Shown: piece after piece, positions 1 through 7,082 of the stretch
How positions within the stretch are numbered: the stretch's first letter is position 1
Layout: the number at the start of each line of letters is the position of its first letter
DNA from: Microcoleus vaginatus_C
GTDB lineage: Bacteria > Cyanobacteriota > Cyanobacteriia > Cyanobacteriales > Microcoleaceae
Length of the DNA stretch: 64,000 bases
NCBI GenBank assembly: GCA_040004035.1
Contig: JAMPLN010000008.1
Direction: 5' to 3' (one strand)
Notes under the pieces: generated by a model
The model's input: only the letters and a program-made list of their open reading frames with translations
The model's database searches: none
What the model was told of the DNA's origin: nothing
Made by a program: the position numbers and the translations under genes

Positions 1-460
1 TAGTCAAATTCCGCAGGTGAATCAAGCTAAAAGGCGTTTCGCGAGGCACGAGTACCAATTTTCTCCCTTCCTTGAGCTGAACGTCGGCCGCTCTTTCGAG
101 CAAATCCGAACTCAAGCCAGCCGCCAATTTGCCCAGCGTACTCATGCTACAGGGAATAATCATCATCCCTTGGGTACGAAAGGAGCCACTAGCAATATTA
201 GCACCGACATCTTGCCAAGGATGGCACCGAAGTTTACCCATTGTGGCTACTCCTGCTTTTTCCCGCCAGAATTCCTCTTGAAGCGTCGGCTCTGCGGGCA
301 TTCGGGTGTTCTGTTCGCTTTGCCAAACCATGTAAGTAGACTTGGAAGCGACCAGTTCAATAGCGCGATCGGCTTCCAACAAATATTTCAATGTTCGCAC
401 GGCATAAATCAGTCCCGATGCTCCAGTAACTCCTACAATTAGGGGGTAGTTATTCGTCAT
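1..460 (-). CDS. ubiX: Flavin prenyltransferase UbiX, C-terminal part cut by window edge
   Basis: UbiX attaches a dimethylallyl group to FMN, making the prenylated-FMN cofactor of UbiD-type decarboxylases. Translating the reverse strand from the ATG at 460 gives MTNNYPLIVGVTGASG, which carries the Rossmann-type GASG flavin/phosphate loop at about residues 12-15. Further on, a stretch with IPCSMSTLGKLAAG matches the family's conserved central segment. About 153 residues are visible and the family is usually near 200, so the C-terminus lies beyond position 1. The gene ends at the window border and not at a stop, so it is a cut gene, not a broken one. In cyanobacteria the partner decarboxylase step belongs to plastoquinone-type quinone synthesis; that role is inferred. 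UbiD is not in the window. Confidence 0.85.
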   Translation of the reverse strand, partial: MTNNYPLIVGVTGASGLIYAVRTLKYLLEADRAIELVASKSTYMVWQSEQNTRMPAEPTLQEEFWREKAGVATMGKLRCHPWQDVGANIASGSFRTQGMMIIPCSMSTLGKLAAGLSSDLLERAADVQLKEGRKLVLVPRETPFSLIHLRNLT

Positions 461-507
461 TAGTTATTTGTTAGTTGACGGTTGACTGTTGTTAGTAATT
501 AGTTGTT

Positions 508-532
508 ATATCAAATCTGTTAGCATCGGAAT
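508..532 (-). repeat. Copy A of a dispersed 25-bp repeat
   Basis: Read on the minus strand this is ATTCCGATGCTAAC followed by A-GATTTGATAT. It matches 24 of 25 bases at 5257-5281 (opposite orientation in the window) and more loosely 57165-57189. All three lie between genes. Confidence 0.6.
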
Positions 533-840
533 TATTCATATATCTCTTCTCGATCTCTGCGTTAATCTGCGTCAATCCCTTGTCATCTGCGGTTAAGAAA
601 TTATCTTTTTAAAACCGCCGATACAGGCAGATTAACACAGATTAACGCAGATAAATTATATAAATTCCGGTTGCACCGTCCGTGATTGTTGAGTTTTGAC
701 TGGATTTGACGCCCGACGATGATACCGGATTGGATATTAGTCATTAATTATTTTTTGATGATTGCTGAGTATAGTTGGCAGCCCACTTCTTAATACTTAG
801 TTGCTAGACAATGACAACTAAGTATTGAGAAAAGTTAACC

Positions 841-883
841 GTCAACTCTGAACTGTCAACTGTCAACTGTCAACTGTCAACTG
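841..883. repeat. Heptamer tandem repeat (ACTGTCA)n
   Basis: About five copies of the 7-bp unit ACTGTCA in a row, ending two bases before the stop codon of the RNase-family gene. This is the short tandemly repeated repetitive type known from filamentous cyanobacteria. Confidence 0.8.
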
Positions 884-884
884 A

Positions 885-3251
885 TTATTCATCATCATCA
901 AAAGCTTGACTGCCGCCGCCAACTGCAACTAAATCAATTTGCTGGCGGTAGTAGTCAACACTCTTGACTTGAACTTCTACCCGATCGCCCAAACGGTACT
1001 GATTGCGGTTTTTGCGACCCACCAGAGTTTGCTGGCGCGATCGATATTCGTACCAGTCATCCTTCAGCGAAGAAACGTGTACCAGTCCTTCAACTCGCAG
1101 GATGTCGCTCTCCGGCGGCCGCACCTCAATTTCCACAAAGAAACCGTAAGACTGCACGCCTGTAATCAAACCCTGAAAAGTTTGACCGGTGCGCTCTTTC
1201 ATCAATCCGGTTTTCTTCAATCCCTGCAAATCGCTTTCAGCGTCTTCAGCAACTCTTTCGCGTTCGGTTAGGTGTACTACTACCGATGCAAACTCCGTCT
1301 CAAATTCGTGGTGCAAATCTGGGGGGAGAACATTCCAAGTAATTTGACCGTGACAGGAGGAATGGTGCAAGTCAACTTTTTCCTTAGCCCTGGTAGTGCG
1401 GCTGCTGCGGCCTTGCTCGAACACCGCTTGCAACACCCGCAGTACCAGCAAATCGGCGTAGCGGGAAAGCGGCGAAGTGCAGCGCGTGTAACCCTCTGAC
1501 AGCCCCAAACCGAAGTGTGGCTTGGGAGTTGTGCTGTAAACAGCGGGCTTCATGGTGTCTTCTAGCAGGTAGGTGAGAACTCTTTCGGACTTAAGGCCGG
1601 CAAACTGCTGGGTAAATCGCTGAAAGTCCAAGGGCAGAACTTCTTCTTCGCTTTCGAGATACAGTTCGCCTCCGAGGTTGTTGGAGAGTTTGATGAACTC
1701 TTGAATGTCTGCCGGGTCTGGCATCGGTTGGACGCGGTAAATTGCTGGGACTCCCAAGGCTTGCAGGTGGGCGGCGACAGCTTGGTTGGCGAGTACGACT
1801 AACTCGGAGACAGCCGACTGAGCGGGGGGAGCTGTTGCAAAAGCTCCTAATTCGCCTTCGTCGTCGAAGTGAGAGTTAGCATCGGGCAAATTTAGTTCAA
1901 AAGCTCCTCGCTTGAGCCTTGTCTGTCTGGCAGCCTGTGAGGCGGCACCGAGTTGATCTAGGAAAGGACGGAGGGCGGAGGATAAAGGGTGCTCTTCGGC
2001 ATCGCCTGGTTCGAGAATTGCTTGAGCTTGCTCGTAGGTGAGGTGGTAGTCAATTTGAATGACGCTGGTTTGAATTTCGTATTCTAGGAGTTCTCCTGAT
2101 TCGTCTAGGGTCAGCAGTATGCTGAAGGCCAGCCGTTCGGTGTCTGGCAGTAGAGAGCAGCGCTCGTTGAGGATTTCTGGCAGTACGGCGATGATTTTTT
2201 CTCCCAGATGGGCGGCGGTGCCTCGCTTGCGGGCTTCGCGGTCGATCGGGGTTTCTGGCTGCACGTACTCGGCGGCGTCGCTGATGTGGATTCCTATTTG
2301 CCAGCGGCCGGGCTTCAGGGTTTCGATCGACAAAGCGCGTTCTACTGGCGGATCGGAGAGGAACGATGTCGGATCGAACTCGTTTTCGGCTCCTCCCTCG
2401 GAGAGATTTTCCTTCTGGGCTTGAGGAGCATTGTTTTCGCTGTTGGTTGTTCCCGGTTCGTTTTTGCTGAAGCTAACAGTCAGAATGTTACGCAAATCTA
2501 GCCGTTTTTTGATGTCGGTTTTTTTGACTTTGCTGGGCAAATTTTCCGCTGCTTTGATGACGGCGGCGGGGAACGATCGCGGCAAGTCGTGTTTGCAGCA
2601 TACGATGTCGAGGTCGTCAGCGGCTTCGGCGTCGGAACCGAGTATCTGTACTACTTTGCCGACTGGCCGATGGGTGCCGAGGGGGTAGCGTTTGACTTCG
2701 ACGTGTACTAGGTGGTCGATCGCCTCTTGGAGATTGGTGCCATTTGCGAGCAAGTCTAGTTCAAACAACAGGCGATCGTCTAGGGGGATTGCTCTGTAGC
2801 TGACGCGGCCGGTGGGGGTGGCGGTTTGCTTGACTCGCGCGAGTACCGAGGGGTTGGCGCGTTCGAGGATGAGCATGACTTCGCCTTCGGGCGATCGGCG
2901 GCGGCTACCTTCTTTGATGATTTTGACTAAGACTCGATCGCCATTCCAAGCTGTCGAGAGGTGACTTTCCCGCACGTAAACGTCTTCTGAGCCTTCGGCG
3001 TCTTGAATTGCAAAGCAAAATCCTTTGCTCGAACAGCGCAGCTTTGCTTCTACTACGTCGTCTTCAGCTACTCGGCGATAGCGGCCTTTGTCTTTGACTA
3101 ATATGCCAATTTTCTCTAGAGCTTCTAATGCAATTTGAAGTTTGAGTTGACTGGTGGCGTCGTTGCAGTCGAGTTTTTTCTCCAATGCTTTAGGAGCCAC
3201 TAATTTGTCTTCTGTAAAATTTGCCAGCAGTGCAGCGATAGAAAATTCCAT
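885..3251 (-). CDS. RNase R/II-family protein with apparently lost catalytic site (Zam-like)
   Basis: This 788-residue protein has the RNase II/R order: N-terminal helix-turn-helix and cold-shock OB domains, an RNB domain, and a C-terminal S1 domain (ending near RLGDRVEVQVKSVD). The start chosen is MEFSIAALL at 3251; the open frame runs 87 codons further upstream but that part looks non-coding. Family enzymes degrade RNA 3' to 5' with four Asp in a T-I-D-x-x-D-A-x-D-F-D-D-A motif. Here that segment is replaced by a low-complexity insertion, and only FDPTSFLSDPPVERALSIE remains, so the paired Asp are Glu-Arg. The essential first Arg of SPxRRY is Ser (TSPLSRYADL). It is therefore probably RNA-binding but not a nuclease. 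The architecture fits the cyanobacterial Zam branch (linked to acetazolamide resistance in Synechocystis), which I suggest but cannot prove. Confidence 0.85.
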   Translation of the reverse strand: MEFSIAALLANFTEDKLVAPKALEKKLDCNDATSQLKLQIALEALEKIGILVKDKGRYRRVAEDDVVEAKLRCSSKGFCFAIQDAEGSEDVYVRESHLSTAWNGDRVLVKIIKEGSRRRSPEGEVMLILERANPSVLARVKQTATPTGRVSYRAIPLDDRLLFELDLLANGTNLQEAIDHLVHVEVKRYPLGTHRPVGKVVQILGSDAEAADDLDIVCCKHDLPRSFPAAVIKAAENLPSKVKKTDIKKRLDLRNILTVSFSKNEPGTTNSENNAPQAQKENLSEGGAENEFDPTSFLSDPPVERALSIETLKPGRWQIGIHISDAAEYVQPETPIDREARKRGTAAHLGEKIIAVLPEILNERCSLLPDTERLAFSILLTLDESGELLEYEIQTSVIQIDYHLTYEQAQAILEPGDAEEHPLSSALRPFLDQLGAASQAARQTRLKRGAFELNLPDANSHFDDEGELGAFATAPPAQSAVSELVVLANQAVAAHLQALGVPAIYRVQPMPDPADIQEFIKLSNNLGGELYLESEEEVLPLDFQRFTQQFAGLKSERVLTYLLEDTMKPAVYSTTPKPHFGLGLSEGYTRCTSPLSRYADLLVLRVLQAVFEQGRSSRTTRAKEKVDLHHSSCHGQITWNVLPPDLHHEFETEFASVVVHLTERERVAEDAESDLQGLKKTGLMKERTGQTFQGLITGVQSYGFFVEIEVRPPESDILRVEGLVHVSSLKDDWYEYRSRQQTLVGRKNRNQYRLGDRVEVQVKSVDYYRQQIDLVAVGGGSQAFDDDE

Positions 3252-4132
3252 GTAGCGATCGATCCTCTTGTTTCCAGCAATTAGTCTAAATTTTGGCGAA
3301 ATCAGCCGCACCCCCTCGGGCCCTCGCTGTGCCTGCTTCCCAACAAATGCGCGGGTTAATAGGTGGAGACGCGAGCACAGCCACCTTGTTTGATCGCGAG
3401 GTTTTTTTGAGATTCTCTCCCGACACCGGCTTCGTGCTAATTGTCTGCTGTCTGTCTTTAACTGACTGCTGACGGTGCAGACAACTGTCCCGCACGCTAT
3501 TCCCCAATACAATTTTTTAGCGTTGGTTTGTTTGCTTTTAGGTCAGCAGCGCCGAGCACTTCGCGAATTAGAAAGCCCCTGTCGGTTCTTAAAAGATGGC
3601 TCGATACTGAAAGCGACGGCTTGAGTCGAGGATGAGCCGATGGAGGGATGGAGAGGGATAAAATTTGCATTTCTTCCTTCTGCCTTGTTCCTTCTGCCTT
3701 GTTCCTTCTTCCTTTTGAAGTGCCTCTTGCTTCTTGCTTTAGCAAAGAATTTACCGGATCTTTAAGGCAAAATTGCTAGTAGCTCGCTGCTGCGATGCCC
3801 CTGTTTTTTTGCACGCGATCTGTCCTTGCGGACTGAGGTGCAACGAGCGGGTCGGGAGCAATCTGTGCTGTAGAAAGTGCAAGGTACACAAAACCGGAGA
3901 CTTTTACTACTTTTGCTTAGTTGCTGTGTCATCTCCTATAGGTAGAAATGACGCCCGGTGCTTGTTAGCTTAAACTGCCGGATGTGGGATGGGGTTTAGT
4001 GGCGTGAAAGGTTGCGCGGATGACTCACCTTTAATTTATTGTATGTTGAATATGTGCTTTCAGAAAATTGTTTTCTCAGGGCTGTACTACACTTAAGTCA
4101 TAAGCCCCCTCTGGTTTCGGGGTCAAAAAATT
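3252..4132. other. Gene-free region with GAAGGCAGAAGG-type repeat
   Basis: No convincing gene. Short frames on both strands lack codon bias or recognisable motifs. Bases 3672-3715 hold two to three copies of a CCTTCTGCCTTGTT unit. Related purine-rich repeats lie in two coding regions of this window (7995-8028, 14667-14726). A weak C/G hairpin (CCCC...GGGG) lies about 20 bases before the next gene. Confidence 0.45.
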
Positions 4133-5137
4133 ATGTTTGCTGAATTTCGCGCCCTTTATCCCGCTGGACAGTTAATTTGTGAGTTGGTGACTGTTCATCA
4201 CGGTAAGTTTGTTGTTCGCTGTCTGGTTCAGGTTGACGGCAAAACTCTTGCTACGGCTATGTCGGCTGCTGAGTCTGTTGAGGATGCGGAAGACCGCGCC
4301 CGGTTGCGAGCGATCGCTGTTCTTGGATTTACTGCGCCCGATCGTGCGATCGCGAGTGTTGATCCGGCTCCGGTTGCTCCGGTTGCTCCGGTTGCTTCGG
4401 TTGCTGCTGTTCCCCCTCCTGCTGCTGCTGTTCCCCCTCCTGCTGCTGCTGTTCCCCCTCCCCCTCCTGCTGCTGTTCCGGTTCCTGTTGGGCCGACAAG
4501 TGTTCCTCTTCCGGTTCTAGAAATGCCTGTTGCTGATAAATTGCCTGAAACAGATCAAAGCAATTTTGTCAAGACTGAAGCGAAATTAAATGAAGAGCCG
4601 ATCGCACCTGTACCGGAACCGCTGCCTCCAAAGGTTGATCGGGCGGAGGCTACTGGGTTTGTACCAAAGCAGTTAGACTCGGACGCTTGGCTTTCTTCTA
4701 GCTACGGCGAACCACTTGAGGAACTGGAGGTGCCGACTTCTAGCCAAAGTGAAGTGTTACAGGGTGCGGCCGAAGTCAGGGGATTGCAACCGATCGCAGT
4801 GGGAATTCCCAGCGATGCGATCGAGGATAATTCTGATACGATCGCCGAAATAGACGCCATCCTCAAACGCCTGCAATGGAAGAAAAAACAGGAAAGCGAC
4901 TGTCTGGAACAAAATTACGGCAAGTCGTCGCAGAGAGAGCTTTCTAGCGAACAGTTGGTAGATTTCCTAGAATATCTGGAAATCTACAGCAGAACTACTG
5001 AGGAAATCAAGCGGTTGGGCTGGACAGCCAACCAAGGAAAAGATTATCTCAAACAAGGTTATGGCAAAGAAGCGCGCCACTTCTTAAATCAAGTAGAATT
5101 GCTCGACTTTCTGCAATATCTCGAATCTTTGCCCTAG
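4133..5137 (+). CDS. Hypothetical protein: conserved N-terminus, Pro/Ala linker, two C-terminal repeats
   Basis: A 334-residue protein with no function I can name. Residues 1-66 form a compact domain (MFAEFRALYPAGQ ... EDRARLRAIAVLGF). The end resembles the E-(D/T)-RA-x-x-RA-(I/L)-xxxGF pattern of Rad52-type single-strand annealing proteins, but this is only a weak likeness. Residues about 80-125 are a low-complexity linker built from PVA and VPPPAAA units encoded by near-identical DNA repeats. The C-terminus (about 236-334) has two related 40-residue units, each with a hydrophobic start, a Trp, a YGK motif and an ending like L-x-x-FL-x-YLE (QNYGKSSQRELS and QGYGKEARHFLN). Such units look like small helical binding modules. 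No signal peptide or membrane segment. It stands alone, converging on clpP. Confidence 0.75.
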   Translation: MFAEFRALYPAGQLICELVTVHHGKFVVRCLVQVDGKTLATAMSAAESVEDAEDRARLRAIAVLGFTAPDRAIASVDPAPVAPVAPVASVAAVPPPAAAVPPPAAAVPPPPPAAVPVPVGPTSVPLPVLEMPVADKLPETDQSNFVKTEAKLNEEPIAPVPEPLPPKVDRAEATGFVPKQLDSDAWLSSSYGEPLEELEVPTSSQSEVLQGAAEVRGLQPIAVGIPSDAIEDNSDTIAEIDAILKRLQWKKKQESDCLEQNYGKSSQRELSSEQLVDFLEYLEIYSRTTEEIKRLGWTANQGKDYLKQGYGKEARHFLNQVELLDFLQYLESLP

Positions 5138-5190
5138 TAATTATGTAGGGTTTCTAGGTGTGATATCCTTTCCGGTTACACCGGAATGAT

Positions 5191-5238
5191 GTTGACTGTT
5201 GACGGTTGACTGTTCACTGTCAACCGTCAACAGTCAAC
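5191..5238. repeat. Perfect 20-bp inverted repeat
   Basis: GTTGACTGTTGACGGTTGAC at 5191-5210 is exactly complementary to 5219-5238 with an 8-base loop. It is built of TTGACNG heptamer-like units. It lies between convergent genes and could end plus-strand transcription from 4133-5137, although no T-run follows. Confidence 0.75.
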
Positions 5239-5256
5239 AGTTAACTCGAATTTACT

Positions 5257-5281
5257 ATTCCGATGCTAACGGATTTGATAT
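5257..5281 (+). repeat. Copy B of the dispersed 25-bp repeat
   Basis: ATTCCGATGCTAACGGATTT then GATAT. One mismatch to the copy at 508-532 and partial match to 57165-57189. Confidence 0.6.
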
Positions 5282-5293
5282 GACTGTTAAAAA

Positions 5294-5338
5294 TTAAAAA
5301 TCAAAAATGAAGAATATTTCCTCATTTTTGATTTTTAA
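5294..5338 (-). terminator. Probable terminator of clpP
   Basis: A perfect 17-bp stem (TTAAAAATCAAAAATGA at 5294-5310 with 5322-5338) and an 11-base loop starts within ten bases of the clpP stop and is followed on the minus strand by a T-rich run. The stem is A/T-rich, so termination strength is uncertain. Confidence 0.55.
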
Positions 5339-5346
5339 CTTTTTAT

Positions 5347-5955
5347 TTAGACGACAGCGGCGATCGGGCGGCTGGCGGAAGGACGGCGATCGATCACTTG
5401 ATCGACTAATCCGTAGTCCTTTGCTTCTTCAGCGGACATGAAGAAATCCCGTTCGGTATCTTCTTCAATGCGGGAAAGCGGCTGACCGGTATGGTTGGCA
5501 AGATGTTCGTTCAGGCGGCGTTTGTGGTACAAAATTTCTTTGGCCTGAATTTCAATATCGGTTGCTTGTCCTTGAGCTCCGCCTAGAGGTTGGTGGATCA
5601 TAATCCGGGAGTGAGGCAAACTCATCCGCTTGCCTTTAGCGCCGGCACTCAATAGGAAAGCGCCCATGCTGGCGGCCAAACCGAGACAAATAGTGCAAAT
5701 GTCGGGGCGGATGTGGTTCATCGTGTCAAAAATGCCCATACCTGCTGTTACCGAACCCCCTGGGGAGTTGATATAGAGGTAAATATCTTTCTCCGGGTCT
5801 TCGGCGTCTAAAAATAGCAATTGGGCAACGATCAGGTTAGCCAAGTCTGAGTCAACCTGTTGGCCCAAGAAGACGATGCGATCGCGCAGGAGTCGCGAGT
5901 AAATGTCAAAGGCGCGTTCGCCGCGACCGGATTGTTCTATAACTGTTGGGATCAT
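5347..5955 (-). CDS. clpP: ATP-dependent Clp protease proteolytic subunit ClpP
   Basis: ClpP is the serine-protease barrel that degrades proteins fed to it by ClpC or ClpX. This 202-residue protein is full length and has an intact triad: Ser96 in GLAASMGAF, His121 in MIHQPLGG and Asp170 in TERDFF. The oxyanion-hole segment INSPGGSV is present at 62-69. Cyanobacteria carry several clpP paralogues and an inactive clpR. The triad rules out ClpR, but which ClpP number this is cannot be decided here. It is monocistronic in this view, with a downstream hairpin at 5294-5338, and no clpX or clpR follows. Confidence 0.95.
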   Translation of the reverse strand: MIPTVIEQSGRGERAFDIYSRLLRDRIVFLGQQVDSDLANLIVAQLLFLDAEDPEKDIYLYINSPGGSVTAGMGIFDTMNHIRPDICTICLGLAASMGAFLLSAGAKGKRMSLPHSRIMIHQPLGGAQGQATDIEIQAKEILYHKRRLNEHLANHTGQPLSRIEEDTERDFFMSAEEAKDYGLVDQVIDRRPSASRPIAAVV

Positions 5956-6165
5956 TGACGCCTGCCTGCCTATTACGTATCTTTTTTTAATTTTAGCGAT
6001 TAGGGCTCAGTTATAGTTAGCGATCGGTGGCGTGCGAACGAGAAATCGGCAAAATCCTTTAGCTGGGCGGGGTTGGGGCGGTAATTTGTGGAAGTTGTGG
6101 CGGGGGTGCGATCGGATTTCCGATCCAAGGGCGATCGATGTTGAGGAAGCGGACATCAATAAACG

Positions 6166-6399
6166 TTAAATGTTGTTATGTGGCGATCGTCTCATTGCGA
6201 TAACTGAAATCGCTCGATCGCGGCTGACACTAGGAAAATAGTCTAGAAACTCATTTAGCCAATCACCAGCTTCGAGACAATCAAGCAGAGTTTTCATCGG
6301 GACGCGAGTGCCGATTAAGACAGGAGTTCCCCCTAGAATGTCGGGGTCGCTATAAATGATAGGTAGTGTAGAGGTTATATAAAAATCTTCGGGAGTCAT
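6166..6399 (-). CDS. DUF433-family protein, third gene of a PemK toxin-antitoxin module
   Basis: A 77-residue protein starting at the ATG at 6399, whose first bases overlap the PemK stop as ATGA, the usual sign of translational coupling. Segments YSDPDILGGTPVLIGTRVP and FLDYFPSVSRDRAI are diagnostic of DUF433, a small winged-helix-like domain often found as the antitoxin of VapC/DUF5615-type pairs. Here it follows a PemK/MazF gene instead. No DUF5615 gene follows within the next 211 bases before clpP. It may be an added repressor for the module or an orphan antitoxin. A longer frame begins upstream, inside PemK, and is less likely. Confidence 0.8.
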   Translation of the reverse strand: MTPEDFYITSTLPIIYSDPDILGGTPVLIGTRVPMKTLLDCLEAGDWLNEFLDYFPSVSRDRAISVIAMRRSPHNNI

Positions 6400-6755
6400 G
6401 AATCTGATGACGGTGGGCGATCGTCCAATTCTACTAAAGCTACTTTTACACAGGCGCGAACAGCACTCCAATCACGTTCGGATAAATGCCCAATCAAAAT
6501 CAGGTTGGCAGAAGGCGGTAAAGTAAGAATGAAACTGCGGAAAACAGATACAATTCTCAAACCTGCGGATGCCCAATCTTGCAGAGTATAGTCAGTAGAG
6601 CCAAGATTTGTTGTCTGGGTAGTGATTAACCCAACTATGAAATCAGGGCGGTTTCTATGATAAGTAGTAGAGGACAAAACCACAACAGGGCGACGTTTAA
6701 CACCTGTGACACCAGGAAAATCTGCTGTTACTACATCACCAGGATTGAATTTCAC
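6396..6755 (-). CDS. PemK/MazF-family endoribonuclease toxin
   Basis: A 119-residue PemK/MazF-type protein. Members cleave mRNA at short sequences and are held inactive by a cognate antitoxin. The N-terminal strand MKFNPGDVVTADFPGV and the following KRRPVVVLSS carry the conserved GD and RRP motifs of the fold's active face, and the central SAGLRIVSVFRS also fits. The start is GTG at 6755, sharing one base with the TAG stop of the upstream gene, and the stop overlaps the ATG of the DUF433 gene. The three genes are thus tightly coupled in the order antitoxin, toxin, DUF433. Length matches the family; no truncation is seen. Confidence 0.88.
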   Translation of the reverse strand: MKFNPGDVVTADFPGVTGVKRRPVVVLSSTTYHRNRPDFIVGLITTQTTNLGSTDYTLQDWASAGLRIVSVFRSFILTLPPSANLILIGHLSERDWSAVRACVKVALVELDDRPPSSDS

Positions 6756-6976
6756 TAATCCATCTCCTCACTCTCCGGGAAAAGTGTAGCTGCGTATTGC
6801 AAAGAAAAGGTTGTTACATCGAAACAATCTTCCTCACTCCAGGTATCACTTTGTTCGACGACAGCGACATTATGCTGTGATAACTCGTTGAGGATCAGAG
6901 TTGCCAAGCGTAACCGTTCCGTTGGTGACAAAGTGTGGACAACTTGAATATAGATTTCTTGAGCAGTAGTCGGCAT
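6755..6976 (-). CDS. Putative antitoxin of the PemK module
   Basis: A 73-residue acidic protein, MPTTAQEIYIQVVHTL at its start, with a helical N-terminus and a C-terminus rich in Glu and Asp (FPESEEMD). The start at 6976 is preferred over the longer frame because an AGGAGG ribosome site sits seven bases before it. Position immediately upstream of a PemK toxin, with a one-base stop/start overlap, fits the normal order of an antitoxin. I see no clear AbrB, RHH or HTH motif, so DNA binding is not shown. Similar small proteins precede PemK genes in other cyanobacteria, as far as I recall. Confidence 0.72.
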   Translation of the reverse strand: MPTTAQEIYIQVVHTLSPTERLRLATLILNELSQHNVAVVEQSDTWSEEDCFDVTTFSLQYAATLFPESEEMD

Positions 6977-7082
6977 AAAAAATCCTCCTGCCTTCAATTG
7001 TAACCTAAACAGGCGTCCCGATCGGAAGATAGCCCTTTTCTCATATCATTAGAAGAGGTATATCCACTACAGACGAAACTAC

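Larger units (their letters stand above)
461..884. other. Gene-free spacer with repeats, 3' of the RNase-family gene
   Basis: No coding region is recognised. The spacer holds a perfect 14-bp inverted repeat (TCTGCGTTAATCTG at 556-569 and its complement at 638-651), part of a longer imperfect palindrome rich in CAGATTAAC units, plus the repeats listed separately. It contains the ubiX upstream region on the minus strand; no promoter could be assigned. Confidence 0.5.

Noticed and set aside
17..442. 141-residue plus-strand frame at the window start
   Set aside because: It is the shadow of ubiX, whose minus-strand translation has the clear GASG motif.
3773..3973. Cys-rich plus-strand frame of 66 residues and a minus frame with an SD-like start in the same place
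   Set aside because: Neither matches ribosomal L33/S18 or any zinc protein I know, and codon use is not gene-like.
5191..5238. Inverted repeat considered as an insertion-sequence end
   Set aside because: No transposase frame nearby and no target duplication; it is made of heptamer-like units.
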